From Micromonospora avicenniae (GTDB taxonomy: Bacteria; Actinomycetota; Actinomycetes; Mycobacteriales; Micromonosporaceae), in contig NZ_FTNF01000016.1 in the NCBI RefSeq assembly GCF_900156065.1, forward strand, positions 1 through 64,000: 64,000 nt of DNA. The letters are read 5' to 3'. Below, in pieces: positions 32,825-42,048 of the stretch. The translations under genes were made by a program, and so were the position numbers. The first letter of the stretch is position 1. Every line of letters starts with the position of its first letter. Under the pieces are notes generated by a model. It saw only the letters and a list, made by a program, of their open reading frames with translations. It was not told where the DNA came from and made no database searches.

Positions 32825-34054
32825 ATGGTGGTCACACGCTGGGTGTCGCGGTTGTTCGACGACCGGTACGCGTGGCTGCGACTGACCCTGCTGTTCCTGA
32901 GCGGCGTCGGTTACCTGCTGCTGCGCCCGGTTGCCGCCGAGCCCTACGCCCCTGTCGACTGGGCGTTCGCGGCGGCCGCTCTCGCGTTGTGTCCGGTCGG
33001 CGTGCGGTGGCCGTTCCCGGGCGCGCTCAGCGCGGCGCTGGTGTTCGCCCTCGCGGGTTGGTTCGGTCAGGCCGAGCCGATCGTGCCGCAGGTGGGTGCC
33101 ACCTGGGCGGTCCTTGAGCTGACCCTGCGGGTGCCGATGCGGCAGGTGGCCGTCGGCACCGGGGCCCTGCTCGTCGGTTATGTCGCCGACTCGCTGAACG
33201 AGCTGCCGTGGGGCCTGCCGAAGTGGCTGTACGGCGTGGCGACCGTGGTGGGGGTGCCGCTGCTGCTGGGTCTGAACATCCGGGCCGGCCGGGAACTCGC
33301 CCGGCAGGCCGAGCAGCGGGTAGCGGTCGAGGCGCGCGCCGCCCGGACCGATGAACGCGCCGCCATCGCCCGCGAACTGCACGACCTCGTGGCGCACCAC
33401 GTCGCGTCGATGGTGCTGCGGGTCGGCGTGGCCCGACACGTCCTGCGCGACACCGACTCACGGGTCGGCGAGGTCTTCGACGACCTGCACGCCAGCGGCA
33501 AAACCGCGCTGACGGACCTGCGGCGGCTGGTGGCGGTGCTGCGGAATCCCGCCCTGCTGGCTGACGGTTCGGGTTACGTGCCGATCGAGCCGGGCGCCCT
33601 GCCCGAGGCTCTGGCGGAGACGGTGGACCGGGCCGTGAAGACCGGCCTGACGGTGGAGGCGACGATCGACCCGGAGGTGGCGACGTTGGACACCGTACGT
33701 GGGTTGGCGGTGCTGCGATTGACGCAGGAGGGGCTGGCCAATGTGGCCAGGCACGCCGGGCCGGCGGCGCGGGCGCGGGTGTGCGTGCGGATGCGCGACG
33801 GGGACGTGCACTGGGAGGTCAGCGACGACGGAGGCGAAGGTGGCACGGACGTCGGCGGTCGCCGGGACGTGGACGGCGGCGGGTCCCGGCGGGGCCCACG
33901 ACGCCCCGAGGCATGGCCGGCGGTGGTCGAGGCCGGGCACGGGCTGACCGGGATGCGGGAGCGGGTCGAACTGCTCGGCGGCAGCCTCGTCGCCGGACCG
34001 GATGGTTCCGGGTGGCGGTTGCGGACCGTCCTGCCGGCGGGGGCCGGCCGATGA
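32825..34054 (+). CDS. NarL-type sensor histidine kinase (HisKA_3)
   Basis: The 409-residue kinase has about six N-terminal membrane helices, a coiled linker, and the HisKA_3 motif ERAAIARELHDLVAHHVASM with His186 as phosphorylation site. The ATP lid region has the N-box LTQEGLANVARHA and the G box AGHGLTGMRERVELLGG. Between them is a Gly/Arg/Asp-rich insertion of about 35 residues that is absent from most relatives. It overlaps the response-regulator gene by ATGA, so the pair is cognate. The signal is unknown, but short extracellular loops suggest sensing within the membrane. Confidence 0.9.
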   Translation: MVVTRWVSRLFDDRYAWLRLTLLFLSGVGYLLLRPVAAEPYAPVDWAFAAAALALCPVGVRWPFPGALSAALVFALAGWFGQAEPIVPQVGATWAVLELTLRVPMRQVAVGTGALLVGYVADSLNELPWGLPKWLYGVATVVGVPLLLGLNIRAGRELARQAEQRVAVEARAARTDERAAIARELHDLVAHHVASMVLRVGVARHVLRDTDSRVGEVFDDLHASGKTALTDLRRLVAVLRNPALLADGSGYVPIEPGALPEALAETVDRAVKTGLTVEATIDPEVATLDTVRGLAVLRLTQEGLANVARHAGPAARARVCVRMRDGDVHWEVSDDGGEGGTDVGGRRDVDGGGSRRGPRRPEAWPAVVEAGHGLTGMRERVELLGGSLVAGPDGSGWRLRTVLPAGAGR

Positions 34055-34704
34055 TCCGGGTGCTGCTCGTCGACGACCAGCGGTTGGTCCGGGCGGGCCT
34101 GCGTATGCTCTGCGACTCGGCGCCGGATCTGACGGTGGTCGGGGAGGCGGAGAACGGGCAGCAGGCGATCCGGCTGGCCGAGCAGGTCACCCCCGACGTG
34201 GTGCTGATGGACCTGCGGATGCCGCTCGTGGACGGAACCGCCGCCACGGCGCGGATCCTCGCGAACCGGCCCGCCGTGCGGGTGGTGGTGCTGACCACCT
34301 TCGACGACGACGATCACCTGTTCCCCGCGCTCGCCGCCGGCGCCTGCGGTTTCCTGGTCAAGGACGCCTCCCCGGACGAGCTGCTGGCCGCGATACGTCA
34401 GGCAGCGGCCGGCGACACCCCGTTCAGCCCGGCGGTGTTGCGTCGCCTGGTCGACCAGGCGGTCCGGGCGCGGCTGGGCGAGGCGCCGGCCCCGTCGCTG
34501 CCGGCGACCCTGACGGCGCGGGAGCGGGACGTACTCGCCTGCGTCGGAGCGGGGCTCTCCAACCGGGAGATCGCCGATCGGCTGCACCTCGGGGTGACCA
34601 CGGTGAAGACCCACGTGACGAGCCTGCTGGCCAAGACGGGTGCGGGGAACCGGATCCGGTTGGCGCTGCTGGCCGCGCAGTCCGGCCTGATCCTCGAGAG
34701 CTGA
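34051..34704 (+). CDS. NarL/LuxR-family response regulator
   Basis: The 217-residue protein has a receiver domain with acidic pair VLLVDDQ, phospho-acceptor Asp54 in VLMDLRMP, Thr in VVVLTTFDDDD and Lys in GFLVKDAS. The C-terminal LuxR helix-turn-helix reads LTARERDVLACVGAGLSNRE and continues IADRLHLGVTTVKTHVTSLL. It is translationally coupled to the kinase through an ATGA overlap. Its likely target is the palindrome upstream of the operon. Confidence 0.93.
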   Translation: MIRVLLVDDQRLVRAGLRMLCDSAPDLTVVGEAENGQQAIRLAEQVTPDVVLMDLRMPLVDGTAATARILANRPAVRVVVLTTFDDDDHLFPALAAGACGFLVKDASPDELLAAIRQAAAGDTPFSPAVLRRLVDQAVRARLGEAPAPSLPATLTARERDVLACVGAGLSNREIADRLHLGVTTVKTHVTSLLAKTGAGNRIRLALLAAQSGLILES

Positions 34705-34728
34705 ACGCCGACCGGCCGGTCGCGGCGT
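34705..34728 (+). terminator. bulged hairpin after the response regulator
   Basis: ACGCCG-ACCGG pairs with CCGGT-CGGCGT around a two-base bulge, directly after the stop codon. Confidence 0.4.
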
Positions 34729-34836
34729 CACTGCAACCGGCAGCGCGCCCCATCCGTCCTCTGGTGTCGGAATGCGCCCTGGCGAGCCGGTGGCACGATC
34801 CGGCTCTCGTCCACCTTCGTGAGAGCGGCGTAACAG

Positions 34837-35910
34837 GTGATCATGCGGCGGTTGCGGCCGTTCCGGACGTACCGTGAGATCGTGCCGAAAGACGTGATCA
34901 CAACCGCCGACCTCGCCGAGATCCGCCGCACCGCGCTCGGGGCGGCCGACCCGCTCGGAGTGGCCGCCGACCTGGCCGACGCGGTGGAGCAGGGCCGGCT
35001 GGCGGAACCCGACAGCGCCGGGGAGGCGCTGACCCTCGCCGCGGAGATCGCCGAGATCCGGTCGCGGCTCGACGCCGCGCTGCGCTACGCCGACCGGGCC
35101 GTCGAGGCGTACCCGTCCGCGGACGACCCGCGTGCAGGCATCGCCCGGGCGGTGCGCGCGCGGATCCTGTTCCGCACCGGAGGCCGTGAGGACGAGGCGA
35201 TGGCCGAACTCACCGCCCTGCGCCCGCTCCTCACCGAGCAGCCCGACGCCCCCGCGTACGTCAGCGCCGCGCTGGAGACCGGCGGCCGCGCGAAGACCTC
35301 CGAGGAGTGGCTGAGCGAAGCCCTCGACAGCCTGCTCGGCCAGCGCGCCAAGGCCGCCGAGGCGATCACGGCCACCGAACCCGTGGTGGAGGTCGGCCCG
35401 CCCGAGACCCCGGGCGTGACGTTCTTCCTGCTGCAGCAGCGCCACCGGGTACGCCGCAACCTGAACCTGCCGCACGACCGCAACGACGACCTCGCCGACC
35501 GGCTGGAGGCGCAGCTCGTCCGCCGCGCCCAGCAGACCGGGGAGACCGACCTGCTCTTCTTCCCGCAGGCCGAGTTCGACCGCCTGCTCGGTGAGCAGGC
35601 CACTCTCGCCGAGACTTACGGGGCGAACTGGGACGAGCACCGGGCCCGGCTGGAGAAGGCGCTCGTACGGCAGGCCGACGCCGGCGGCCTCGGGCTGCAC
35701 GTACTGCGCGCGTCGGTGGCCGGGCTGACCGGCTACGCCGGCCGGCAGGGCGGCGAACCGACGGATCAGCGGACCCGGGCCGGGTACGCGGGTGAGCTGT
35801 CGACGCGGCCCGACGCGCGGATCCCGTGGCCGCCGGAGCGCAACGACGCCTGCTGGTGCGGCTCGGGCCTGAAGTACAAGAAGTGCTGCCTGCCGCGCTC
35901 GCGCAGCTGA
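34837..35910 (+). CDS. SEC-C motif protein
   Basis: The 357-residue protein is mostly helical, with TPR-like segments (AALRYADRAVEAYPSADDPR) in the first 170 residues, and ends in a SEC-C zinc motif (CWCGSGLKYKKCC). SEC-C motifs bind Zn2+ and are found in SecA and in many stand-alone proteins linked to chaperone or translation quality functions. Start choice is uncertain: GTG 34837, ATG 34843 and a GTG at VPKDVITTADL are all possible. The gene is a single unit followed by a strong hairpin. The exact role is unknown. Confidence 0.75.
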   Translation: MIMRRLRPFRTYREIVPKDVITTADLAEIRRTALGAADPLGVAADLADAVEQGRLAEPDSAGEALTLAAEIAEIRSRLDAALRYADRAVEAYPSADDPRAGIARAVRARILFRTGGREDEAMAELTALRPLLTEQPDAPAYVSAALETGGRAKTSEEWLSEALDSLLGQRAKAAEAITATEPVVEVGPPETPGVTFFLLQQRHRVRRNLNLPHDRNDDLADRLEAQLVRRAQQTGETDLLFFPQAEFDRLLGEQATLAETYGANWDEHRARLEKALVRQADAGGLGLHVLRASVAGLTGYAGRQGGEPTDQRTRAGYAGELSTRPDARIPWPPERNDACWCGSGLKYKKCCLPRSRS

Positions 35911-35938
35911 CACGGAGCCGTCAGGTCCCGCCAACCGG

Positions 35939-35972
35939 AGCCGCCCGAGGTGATCGTCCACCTCGGGCGGCT
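35939..35972. terminator. perfect 14-bp hairpin after the SEC-C gene
   Basis: AGCCGCCCGAGGTG and its complement flank a 6-nt loop (ATCGTC), 28 bases after the stop codon. It coincides with the decayed end of an antisense ATPase remnant, so it may have formed after that gene was lost. Confidence 0.65.
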
Positions 35973-36014
35973 CGGGCTGCCGGGCATAGTCGTCGGGACG
36001 CAACCGGCCGGTGA

Positions 36015-36170
36015 CGGTGGCGCCCTCGACCTCGGGACAGCGGACAACCGCGACCAGCCAACCCTGGGTGGCCAACTCGTCCCGGCAGCGAGCGAGCAGG
36101 TCGGTCTTACCGGCACCGGCCTCCCCGCTGACCAGCACGATCCGCGGGCCGACGCCCGTCGCCTCGGCGG
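36015..36170 (-). pseudogene. remnant of an AAA-ATPase N-terminal domain
   Basis: On the minus strand the frame reads GPRIVLVSGEAGAGKTDLLA and then RCRDELATQGWLVAVVRCPE. This is an intact P-loop (GEAGAGKT) with the following helix and strand of a STAND/LuxR-type ATPase. After about 50 residues the frame loses similarity and no Walker B or later domains follow. Upstream it lacks a start. It is therefore a fragment of a once larger regulator gene, wedged between two hairpins. Confidence 0.6.
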
Positions 36171-36220
36171 CCGCACAGGGAGATCACCCAGGTCACCGAA
36201 AGTGCGAGCCGGTCAGGCAC

Positions 36221-36246
36221 GGCCTCCGGCACCGGTGCCGGAGGCC
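36221..36246 (-). terminator. 26-bp perfect palindrome after the lipoprotein gene
   Basis: GGCCTCCGGCACC is followed immediately by its exact complement, seven bases after the stop of the minus-strand lipoprotein gene. A zero-length loop would open to four or more bases in RNA. Confidence 0.6.
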
Positions 36247-36252
36247 TGACGG

Positions 36253-37239
36253 TCACCGTTTGTCGATCAGCCCCGCCAGAGCGGCATCGCCCTGCGCCAT
36301 CACCGTGCGGCCCGGGGGAAGCACTCCGCCGACGACCATGATCCGGTGGCAGCCGTCGAGTTCCACGTACGTCTGCGGGTCCTCACCACTGGTGGGCCAG
36401 AGCAACGCGAAGCGGCTGGCCTGCTCAGTGCACGCCGCCACCGGCCCCGCATCCCGCAGCGCCTGCCCGATCGCCGTTCGGCGCTCCGGCGACAGCACCG
36501 TCCCGTGCACGAAGTTGCCCGTGCCCGGATCGCTCTTCAGCAACTCGTAGACGCAGAGGCGGATCTGACGACCGGCGGGAAACGGCTCCGGCAGAGCCTT
36601 GCGCGGTGAGCTGGGGTTCATCGCCGTCTCCACCGCGATCATGTCCTTCCAGTCCTGGCTGCAACCCGCCTTGGCAGCTTCGGCCGACACCAGCTCGGCA
36701 ACCGTCCGCGTCGAGACGGTACTCAGCGGCAGCGCGGCGAGCGCTCCCTTCACCTCGGGCCGGAGCTTGCCGCACCGGTCAAGAGGCATTCCAGGGCGCG
36801 TCCACCGGCCATCGGCGCCGATCAACGCGAGCCACGGGGCACCTGGCAGCTCGGTGGTGCATGGCCCCGCAACGAACGGCTCGTCCGGTAGGCGGAGGGA
36901 TGCGACGAGCCCATCCACCTCGTCGGTACGACGCTCCGTCAGCACCCTGTCCTGACCGCCATCGGGACGTTGCTGCGTCTCCTGCCCGCAGATGACCAGC
37001 GCGACCGGGCTGAAGCCGTCATCGAGCGGGGGCAGTGCGCCCGCGTCCTTGGCCGTGACCATGAAGCCGGCCGTCGTCATCTCCGGAGCCACCTCGACAC
37101 ACGAGGTCCAGCTCCCCCGCCCACCCGGATCACCGGCCGCGACACCGTCGGCCGGGTCCTTCTGGGCGGGAGCGCAGCCGACCAGCGCCAACCCGACAAG
37201 CACGACCGCCACTCGACTGCCAACCGCCCGCACAACCAT
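36253..37239 (-). CDS. putative lipoprotein of unknown function
   Basis: The 328-residue protein has a lipoprotein signal with lipobox ALVGC (Cys22). The mature part carries several Cys residues (SWTSCVEVAP, VALVICGQE, GPCTTELPG, LDRCGKL and others), suggesting disulfides outside the cell. GAGGGGG precedes the ATG at 37239. No family is recognised; membrane-attached, Cys-rich extracytoplasmic proteins of this length are common in Micromonosporaceae. It forms a single-gene unit. Confidence 0.75.
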   Translation of the reverse strand: MVVRAVGSRVAVVLVGLALVGCAPAQKDPADGVAAGDPGGRGSWTSCVEVAPEMTTAGFMVTAKDAGALPPLDDGFSPVALVICGQETQQRPDGGQDRVLTERRTDEVDGLVASLRLPDEPFVAGPCTTELPGAPWLALIGADGRWTRPGMPLDRCGKLRPEVKGALAALPLSTVSTRTVAELVSAEAAKAGCSQDWKDMIAVETAMNPSSPRKALPEPFPAGRQIRLCVYELLKSDPGTGNFVHGTVLSPERRTAIGQALRDAGPVAACTEQASRFALLWPTSGEDPQTYVELDGCHRIMVVGGVLPPGRTVMAQGDAALAGLIDKR

Positions 37240-37391
37240 TCGGCCCCCTCGTGATCGACCACTGAGACGGATACCGACCGCCTCCGGTTCCCGTGACCGA
37301 ACACCGAACTCGAGACGCGGGCACGCCTGCCTCCCCGCACGGCACCAATTGGAAACGGGCGACCCTCCCCCAGCCGCGGACCGATCAGCGC

Positions 37392-38171
37392 TCAGGAGCG
37401 GCGAACCGCCTGCCAGGCCGCGGTGAGCACCGCCCGATCCGCGTCGTCGACCAGTTCGGGCGCACCGAGCACCATGGCCGACTCCATCAGGGCCACCCCG
37501 GCTGTGCTCCACGGCTCCAGCAGGATCTCGTCGTCGTCCTCATCGACGGTGAACGCAGCCGATCCGCCCCGCTGCCGGGCGCTTCCTGTCACGCACCTCC
37601 ACACGAGGGCGAACGCGGGCCCGATCGGGGAACCGACGGGGCCGGCACCGGGCACGGCGAGCACTCCGTCGTGATCACCGTCGCGGTAGACGGCACCGTT
37701 GGGCTGCCCGCTCAACCAGCGATCCCACGCGCGGCGGTACGCGTCGCCGGCATCGGGATGCCGCGCCACGGCCAGGTCGCTCGCAACGGATTCGGTGAGC
37801 TGGTCGGCCCGTTCCAGGACATCCACCACCGCGTCACCGTTGGGGCCGAACAGGACCGCGGGACGCAACTCCTCCAGGACGTCGACCGCGAAGACCCGGC
37901 TGTAGCTCGCGCCCACCCGCAGGTTCTGCGCGGCGTCTGCGAGGGCGGCCCGTTCCTCCTCGGTGACCGCGGGGACGCTCCTGACCCGGAACAGCCGGCC
38001 CGGCCAGCGCACGGCGTGCACCGCGTCGAGCCGGTGGTGCACCACGATCCACGGCGGGTCGAAGGACGGCATCCTGGCCCGTGCGCCGACCTGCGCACCC
38101 GCCATCGGCTCGTCCGGGTCACCCTTGACGTACACGAAACCGTCGACCACCCACGGCACGATAGTGCCCAC
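37392..38171 (-). CDS. hypothetical soluble protein divergent to the RNA ligase
   Basis: The product is about 259 residues and begins VGTIVPWVVDGFVYVKGDPD. It is acidic, lacks signal and membrane segments, and ends in a helical region rich in Asp, Ala and Val. GTG 38171 is preferred because a start at the upstream ATG 38231 would leave six bases to the divergent RNA-ligase gene and no room for promoters. No convincing ribosome site marks either. The family is not recognised. Functional linkage to the ligase is only suggested by position. Confidence 0.6.
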   Translation of the reverse strand: MGTIVPWVVDGFVYVKGDPDEPMAGAQVGARARMPSFDPPWIVVHHRLDAVHAVRWPGRLFRVRSVPAVTEEERAALADAAQNLRVGASYSRVFAVDVLEELRPAVLFGPNGDAVVDVLERADQLTESVASDLAVARHPDAGDAYRRAWDRWLSGQPNGAVYRDGDHDGVLAVPGAGPVGSPIGPAFALVWRCVTGSARQRGGSAAFTVDEDDDEILLEPWSTAGVALMESAMVLGAPELVDDADRAVLTAAWQAVRRS

Positions 38172-38237
38172 GGCTCCGGCGCGGAGGGCGCGATCTCCGC
38201 CGGCAAAGTCGCTTGCCGCCGGTGAAATCATCTTCGT

Positions 38238-38780
38238 GTGAACAAGATCCCCACCCTGTTCCTCCGCGATCCGGACGACCGCAAGCGCGTCCTGCCCGAG
38301 GCGAATCCCGTCTGCCAGTGGGTCCTGGACGGCGAGGGCACACCGACGCGCAAGTACGACGGCACGTGCGTGATGCTCGATGAGGACGGCACCTGGTGGG
38401 CACGGCGCGAGGTCCGGCCGGGCCGGACCCGCCCGCCGGGCTACCAGCCGGTGATGACCGACGAGGTCACGGGCAAGACCGTGGGCTGGGAGCCGATCGG
38501 GCAGTCGTCGTACGCGAGGTACCACGCCGAGGCGCTCGCCGGCCTGGGCGAACAGCCGCGCTCCGGCACGTACGAGCTGATCGGCCCGAAGATCAACGGC
38601 AATCCCGAGGGCGTACCCGGGCACGAGCTCGTGGCGCACGCCGAGGCGGAGAGGCTGGAGGTGCCGCGCGACCTGGGCGGCCTACGGGCCTGGCTGCTGG
38701 CCCACCCGCAGTACGAGGGCATCGTCTGGCACCACCCGGACGGCCGCCGAGCCAAGTTGAAGCACCGCGACTTCGCCTGA
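38238..38780 (+). CDS. small RNA-ligase-family nucleotidyltransferase
   Basis: The 180-residue protein shows covalent nucleotidyltransferase motifs in order: motif I KYDG with Lys39 as the AMP-accepting residue (TRKYDGTCVM), motif III-like SGTYELIGPKING, motif IV EGIVWHH and motif V KLKHRDF. It resembles the compact RNA-ligase domain family found in actinobacteria and phages (DUF5565-type). It lacks any large C-terminal or N-terminal extra domain. Such enzymes join RNA ends, often in repair of cleaved tRNA. GTG 38238 has no strong ribosome site and may be leaderless. No kinase/phosphatase partner or nuclease is adjacent. Confidence 0.75.
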   Translation: MNKIPTLFLRDPDDRKRVLPEANPVCQWVLDGEGTPTRKYDGTCVMLDEDGTWWARREVRPGRTRPPGYQPVMTDEVTGKTVGWEPIGQSSYARYHAEALAGLGEQPRSGTYELIGPKINGNPEGVPGHELVAHAEAERLEVPRDLGGLRAWLLAHPQYEGIVWHHPDGRRAKLKHRDFA

Positions 38781-38951
38781 GGCGGGGGTACGCGCGGGCA
38801 GCGCCGAGTTCCCGGCGTCCCGTCCCTGCGGCCCGACCAGGTCACCTGCGAGCGGTAGGGTCACGGAGCCGGCACCGACGACCTGGGCCGCCCGGTGAGG
38901 CGGCCACCGCCGGGGCCGGTCGACCAGGCTCGAAGGGAAGGCACCTCAACG

Positions 38952-39785
38952 ATGGCGATTCCGCATCTGACCGCCGCCGACGGCACCTCGTTGCCGGCGA
39001 TCGGGCTGGGCACGTACAAGCTGACCGGCGCCGAGGGGGTCGACGCGATCGGCCAGGCGATCCGAGCCGGCTACCGGCTGATCGACTCGGCGGTGAACTA
39101 CGAGAACGAGGGTGCGGTGGGCCGGGCCGCTCGCGCCGCCGGCGTCCGCGACGAGCTGGTCGTCACGTCGAAGCTGCCGGGGCGGCACCACCGCCACGCC
39201 GAGGCGTTGACCACGATCGAGGAGAGCGTCTACCGCACCGGTCTCGACCAGATCGACCTGTACCTGATCCACTGGCCCAACCCGAAGGTCGGCCTGTACG
39301 TGGAGGCGTGGCGGGCGTTGATCGAGGCGCGCGAGCGTGGCCTCGTCCGGCACATCGGCCTGTCGAACTTCCTGCCCGAGCACATCGATCGGCTGCTGTC
39401 CGAGACCGGCGTGGCCCCGGTCGTCAACCAGATCGAGATCCACCCGTACTTCCCGCAGCAGGACGCCGTCGAATACCACCGCGCCCACGGGATCCTCGTG
39501 CAGGCGTGGAGCCCGCTCGGCCGGGGCAACGACCTGCAGGAGAACCCGACGATCGTGGAGATCGCGGCCGCCCACGGCGTCACCCCGGCGCAGACCATCC
39601 TCGCCTGGCACGTGGCCCGTCAGGTCATTCCGTTGCCCAAGGCCGCCTCGTCGCAGCGGCAGCAGGAGAACCTCGACATCTTCGGGATCAAGCTCACCGA
39701 CGCGGAGGTCGACGCCATCACCGCGCTGGGCCGCCCTGACGGTCGCCTGAAGGATCAGGACCCGGCGGAGTACGAGGAGTTCTGA
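38952..39785 (+). CDS. aldo/keto reductase
   Basis: The 277-residue protein has the (beta/alpha)8 AKR fold and full catalytic tetrad: Asp45 and Tyr50 (RLIDSAVNYENE), Lys74 (TSKLPG) and His107 (LIHWPNP). The NADPH-binding motif appears as VIPLPKAASSQRQQEN. It belongs to the AKR5-like group, members of which reduce 2,5-diketo-gluconate, methylglyoxal or other carbonyls. GAAGGGAAGG lies before the ATG at 38952. It is a single-gene unit convergent to the opp operon. Confidence 0.9.
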   Translation: MAIPHLTAADGTSLPAIGLGTYKLTGAEGVDAIGQAIRAGYRLIDSAVNYENEGAVGRAARAAGVRDELVVTSKLPGRHHRHAEALTTIEESVYRTGLDQIDLYLIHWPNPKVGLYVEAWRALIEARERGLVRHIGLSNFLPEHIDRLLSETGVAPVVNQIEIHPYFPQQDAVEYHRAHGILVQAWSPLGRGNDLQENPTIVEIAAAHGVTPAQTILAWHVARQVIPLPKAASSQRQQENLDIFGIKLTDAEVDAITALGRPDGRLKDQDPAEYEEF

Positions 39786-39845
39786 GCCGCCGGCGGGCGG
39801 CGCCGGGACGCGCGCCCACCGAGCGGCGGCGAACCGCGGGCGGGT

Positions 39846-40898
39846 CTACGCGGCCACCGGCTCCGCCGACTCGGCGGCGAAGTGGCAGGCCACGGCCTGC
39901 CCGCCGGCCAGTTCCACCAGCGGCGGCGTCGTGGTCGCGCAGACCTCCTCGGCCTTCCAGCAGCGGCTGCGGAAGCGGCAACCGGTCGGCGGGTCCAGCG
40001 GCCCGGGCACGTCGCCGGACAACCGGATCCGCTCCCTCGGCGCCCCGCCCCTCGCCACCGCGAGGTCCGGCACCGCCGACAGCAACGCCTGCGTGTAGGG
40101 GTGCGCGGGGGCGCCGTACAGCGGGTCACGGGGGGCGATCTCCGCCACCCGTCCGAGGTACATCACCGCCACCCGGTCGCAGAAGTGGCGGACCACACCC
40201 AGGTCGTGGGCGATGAACACGAATGCGATGTTGAACTCTTTGCGCAGGTCCTCCAGCAGGTTCATCACCTGCGCCTGAATGGACACGTCGAGGGCGCTGA
40301 CCGGCTCGTCGGCGACGATCACCTTGGGCTGGACCGCCAGCGCCCGCGCGATGCCGATCCGCTGCCGTTGACCGCCGGAGAATTCGTGGGGATAGCGGTT
40401 GTAGTGCTCGGGGCTGAGACCCACCACCTCCAGCAGTTCCCGTACTCGGTCCAGCTCCTTGCCCTTCGGCACCACGTCGTGCACCCGCAGCGGCGCGCCG
40501 ATTATCGATCCCACCGTGTGTCGCGGGTTCAGCGACGAGTACGGGTCCTGGAAGATCAGTTGCAGTTCCCGCCGGTACGGGCGCAGCTCCTTCTCCTTCA
40601 GTCTGGTGATGTCGGTGCCCTGGTAGAGGAGCTGCCCGCCGGTGGGCTCCAGCAGGCGAGTGATCATCCGTCCGGTGGTGGTCTTGCCGCAGCCGGACTC
40701 GCCGACCAGGCCCAGCGTCTCCCCCGCACGCAGCTGGAACGACACCCCGTCGACCGCCCGGATCGGTTCGCTCCGGCAACCGAGCCAGCCCTGGCTCCGG
40801 GTGGCGAAGTGCATCTGGAGGTCCCGCAGCTCCAGCAGCGGAGCAGCGGTCTCGCCGACCGCCGTCGGACGGGTCTCGGTGTCGGTGGTCGTCGTCAT
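39846..40898 (-). CDS. oligopeptide ABC transporter ATP-binding protein (OppF type)
   Basis: The 350-residue ATPase has Walker A GESGCGKTTTGR, signature FSGGQRQRIGIARAL, Walker B VIVADEPVSALD and a C-terminal oligopeptide/dipeptide domain with the Cys-rich motif GCRFRSRCWKAEEVC. This region often binds an iron-sulfur cluster in the family. ATG 40898 follows AAGGGA; a GTG 15 bases earlier overlaps the stop of oppD as GTGA but lacks a ribosome site. It is the last gene of the opp operon and drives the import with OppD. Confidence 0.92.
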   Translation of the reverse strand: MTTTTDTETRPTAVGETAAPLLELRDLQMHFATRSQGWLGCRSEPIRAVDGVSFQLRAGETLGLVGESGCGKTTTGRMITRLLEPTGGQLLYQGTDITRLKEKELRPYRRELQLIFQDPYSSLNPRHTVGSIIGAPLRVHDVVPKGKELDRVRELLEVVGLSPEHYNRYPHEFSGGQRQRIGIARALAVQPKVIVADEPVSALDVSIQAQVMNLLEDLRKEFNIAFVFIAHDLGVVRHFCDRVAVMYLGRVAEIAPRDPLYGAPAHPYTQALLSAVPDLAVARGGAPRERIRLSGDVPGPLDPPTGCRFRSRCWKAEEVCATTTPPLVELAGGQAVACHFAAESAEPVAA

Positions 40899-40909
40899 CT
40901 CGGGTCCCT

Positions 40910-42048
40910 TCACGGCAGCCGGGGCAGGATCTCGGTCTGGAAGACCTGCTCCGGGTCGGGCAGGTGGCAGCGGGACGTCCGCGTGGTGTCGGCCGCCCGG
41001 GAGATCAGGTCGGGCAGCTCACGCGTGCAGGCGCCGTCGAGCCGGCCGGCGAACTCGCAGCGCGGGTGGAACGAACAGCCGGTGGGAAGCGCGAGCAGGC
41101 TGGGTGGCAGGCCCGGGATGGGGTGCAGTCGGGTGGGCTCACCGCTGACCGCCGGGATGCTCTCCAGCAGTCCCCAGGTGTAGGGGTGCTGCGGCCGTCC
41201 GAGGATCGCCTCCACCCGGCCGTGCTCGACGGCCCGTCCGCCGTACATGACCAGGACGTCGTCGGCGATCTCCGCGACCACGCCGAGGTCGTGGGTGATG
41301 AACAGGACCGCCGAACCGAAGTCCTGCTGCAGATCCATGATCAGATCGAGGATCTGCGCCTGCACGGTGACGTCCAGCGCGGTGGTCGGCTCGTCGGCGA
41401 TCAGCAGCTTCGGGTCGTTCACCAACGCCATGGCGATCATCGCGCGCTGCCGCATGCCACCGGAGAACTGGTGCGGGTGATCGTCGAGGCGCCGCCGCGG
41501 GTTGGGGATACCGACCCGGCCCAGCAGGTCGACTGCCCGGTCCCGGGCGACCCGCTTGGACACCTTGTGGTGCGCCCGGTATGCCTCGACGATCTGGTCG
41601 CCGACGGTGAAGTACGGATGCAGCGACGACGGCGGATCCTGGAAGATCATGGCCGCGGTGCCGCCCCGGTGCCGGCGCAGCTGCGCCGGTGACATCCCGA
41701 CGATCTCCTGGCCGCCGACGCTTATCGAGCCGGTGATCCGGGTGCTGCTGGGGTCGTGCAGTCCCATGATGGCCATGCTCGACACGCTCTTTCCGGATCC
41801 GCTCTCGCCGACCACGGCCAGCGTGCGGCCAAGCGACAGGGTGTAACTGAGACCCTGGACCGCCCGCACCGGACCGTCCGCCGTCGGGAAGGTGACGGTG
41901 AGGTCCCGCACCTGGAGGTACGGCGTCTCGGCGGAACGGTCGTCGCCGCCTCGACGGCGGGTGCGGGCGACGGTCTGCGGCTTGCGTACGCCCGGCTCGG
42001 AGGTGCCGCCGGGCTCGCGGTCCGGCGTCTCCAGCAGCTGCGGTTCGG

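Noticed and set aside
33574..36138. Long minus-strand frame covering the kinase, regulator and SEC-C genes
   Set aside because: Only its first about 50 residues (P-loop) look like protein; the rest is antisense to three well-supported genes.
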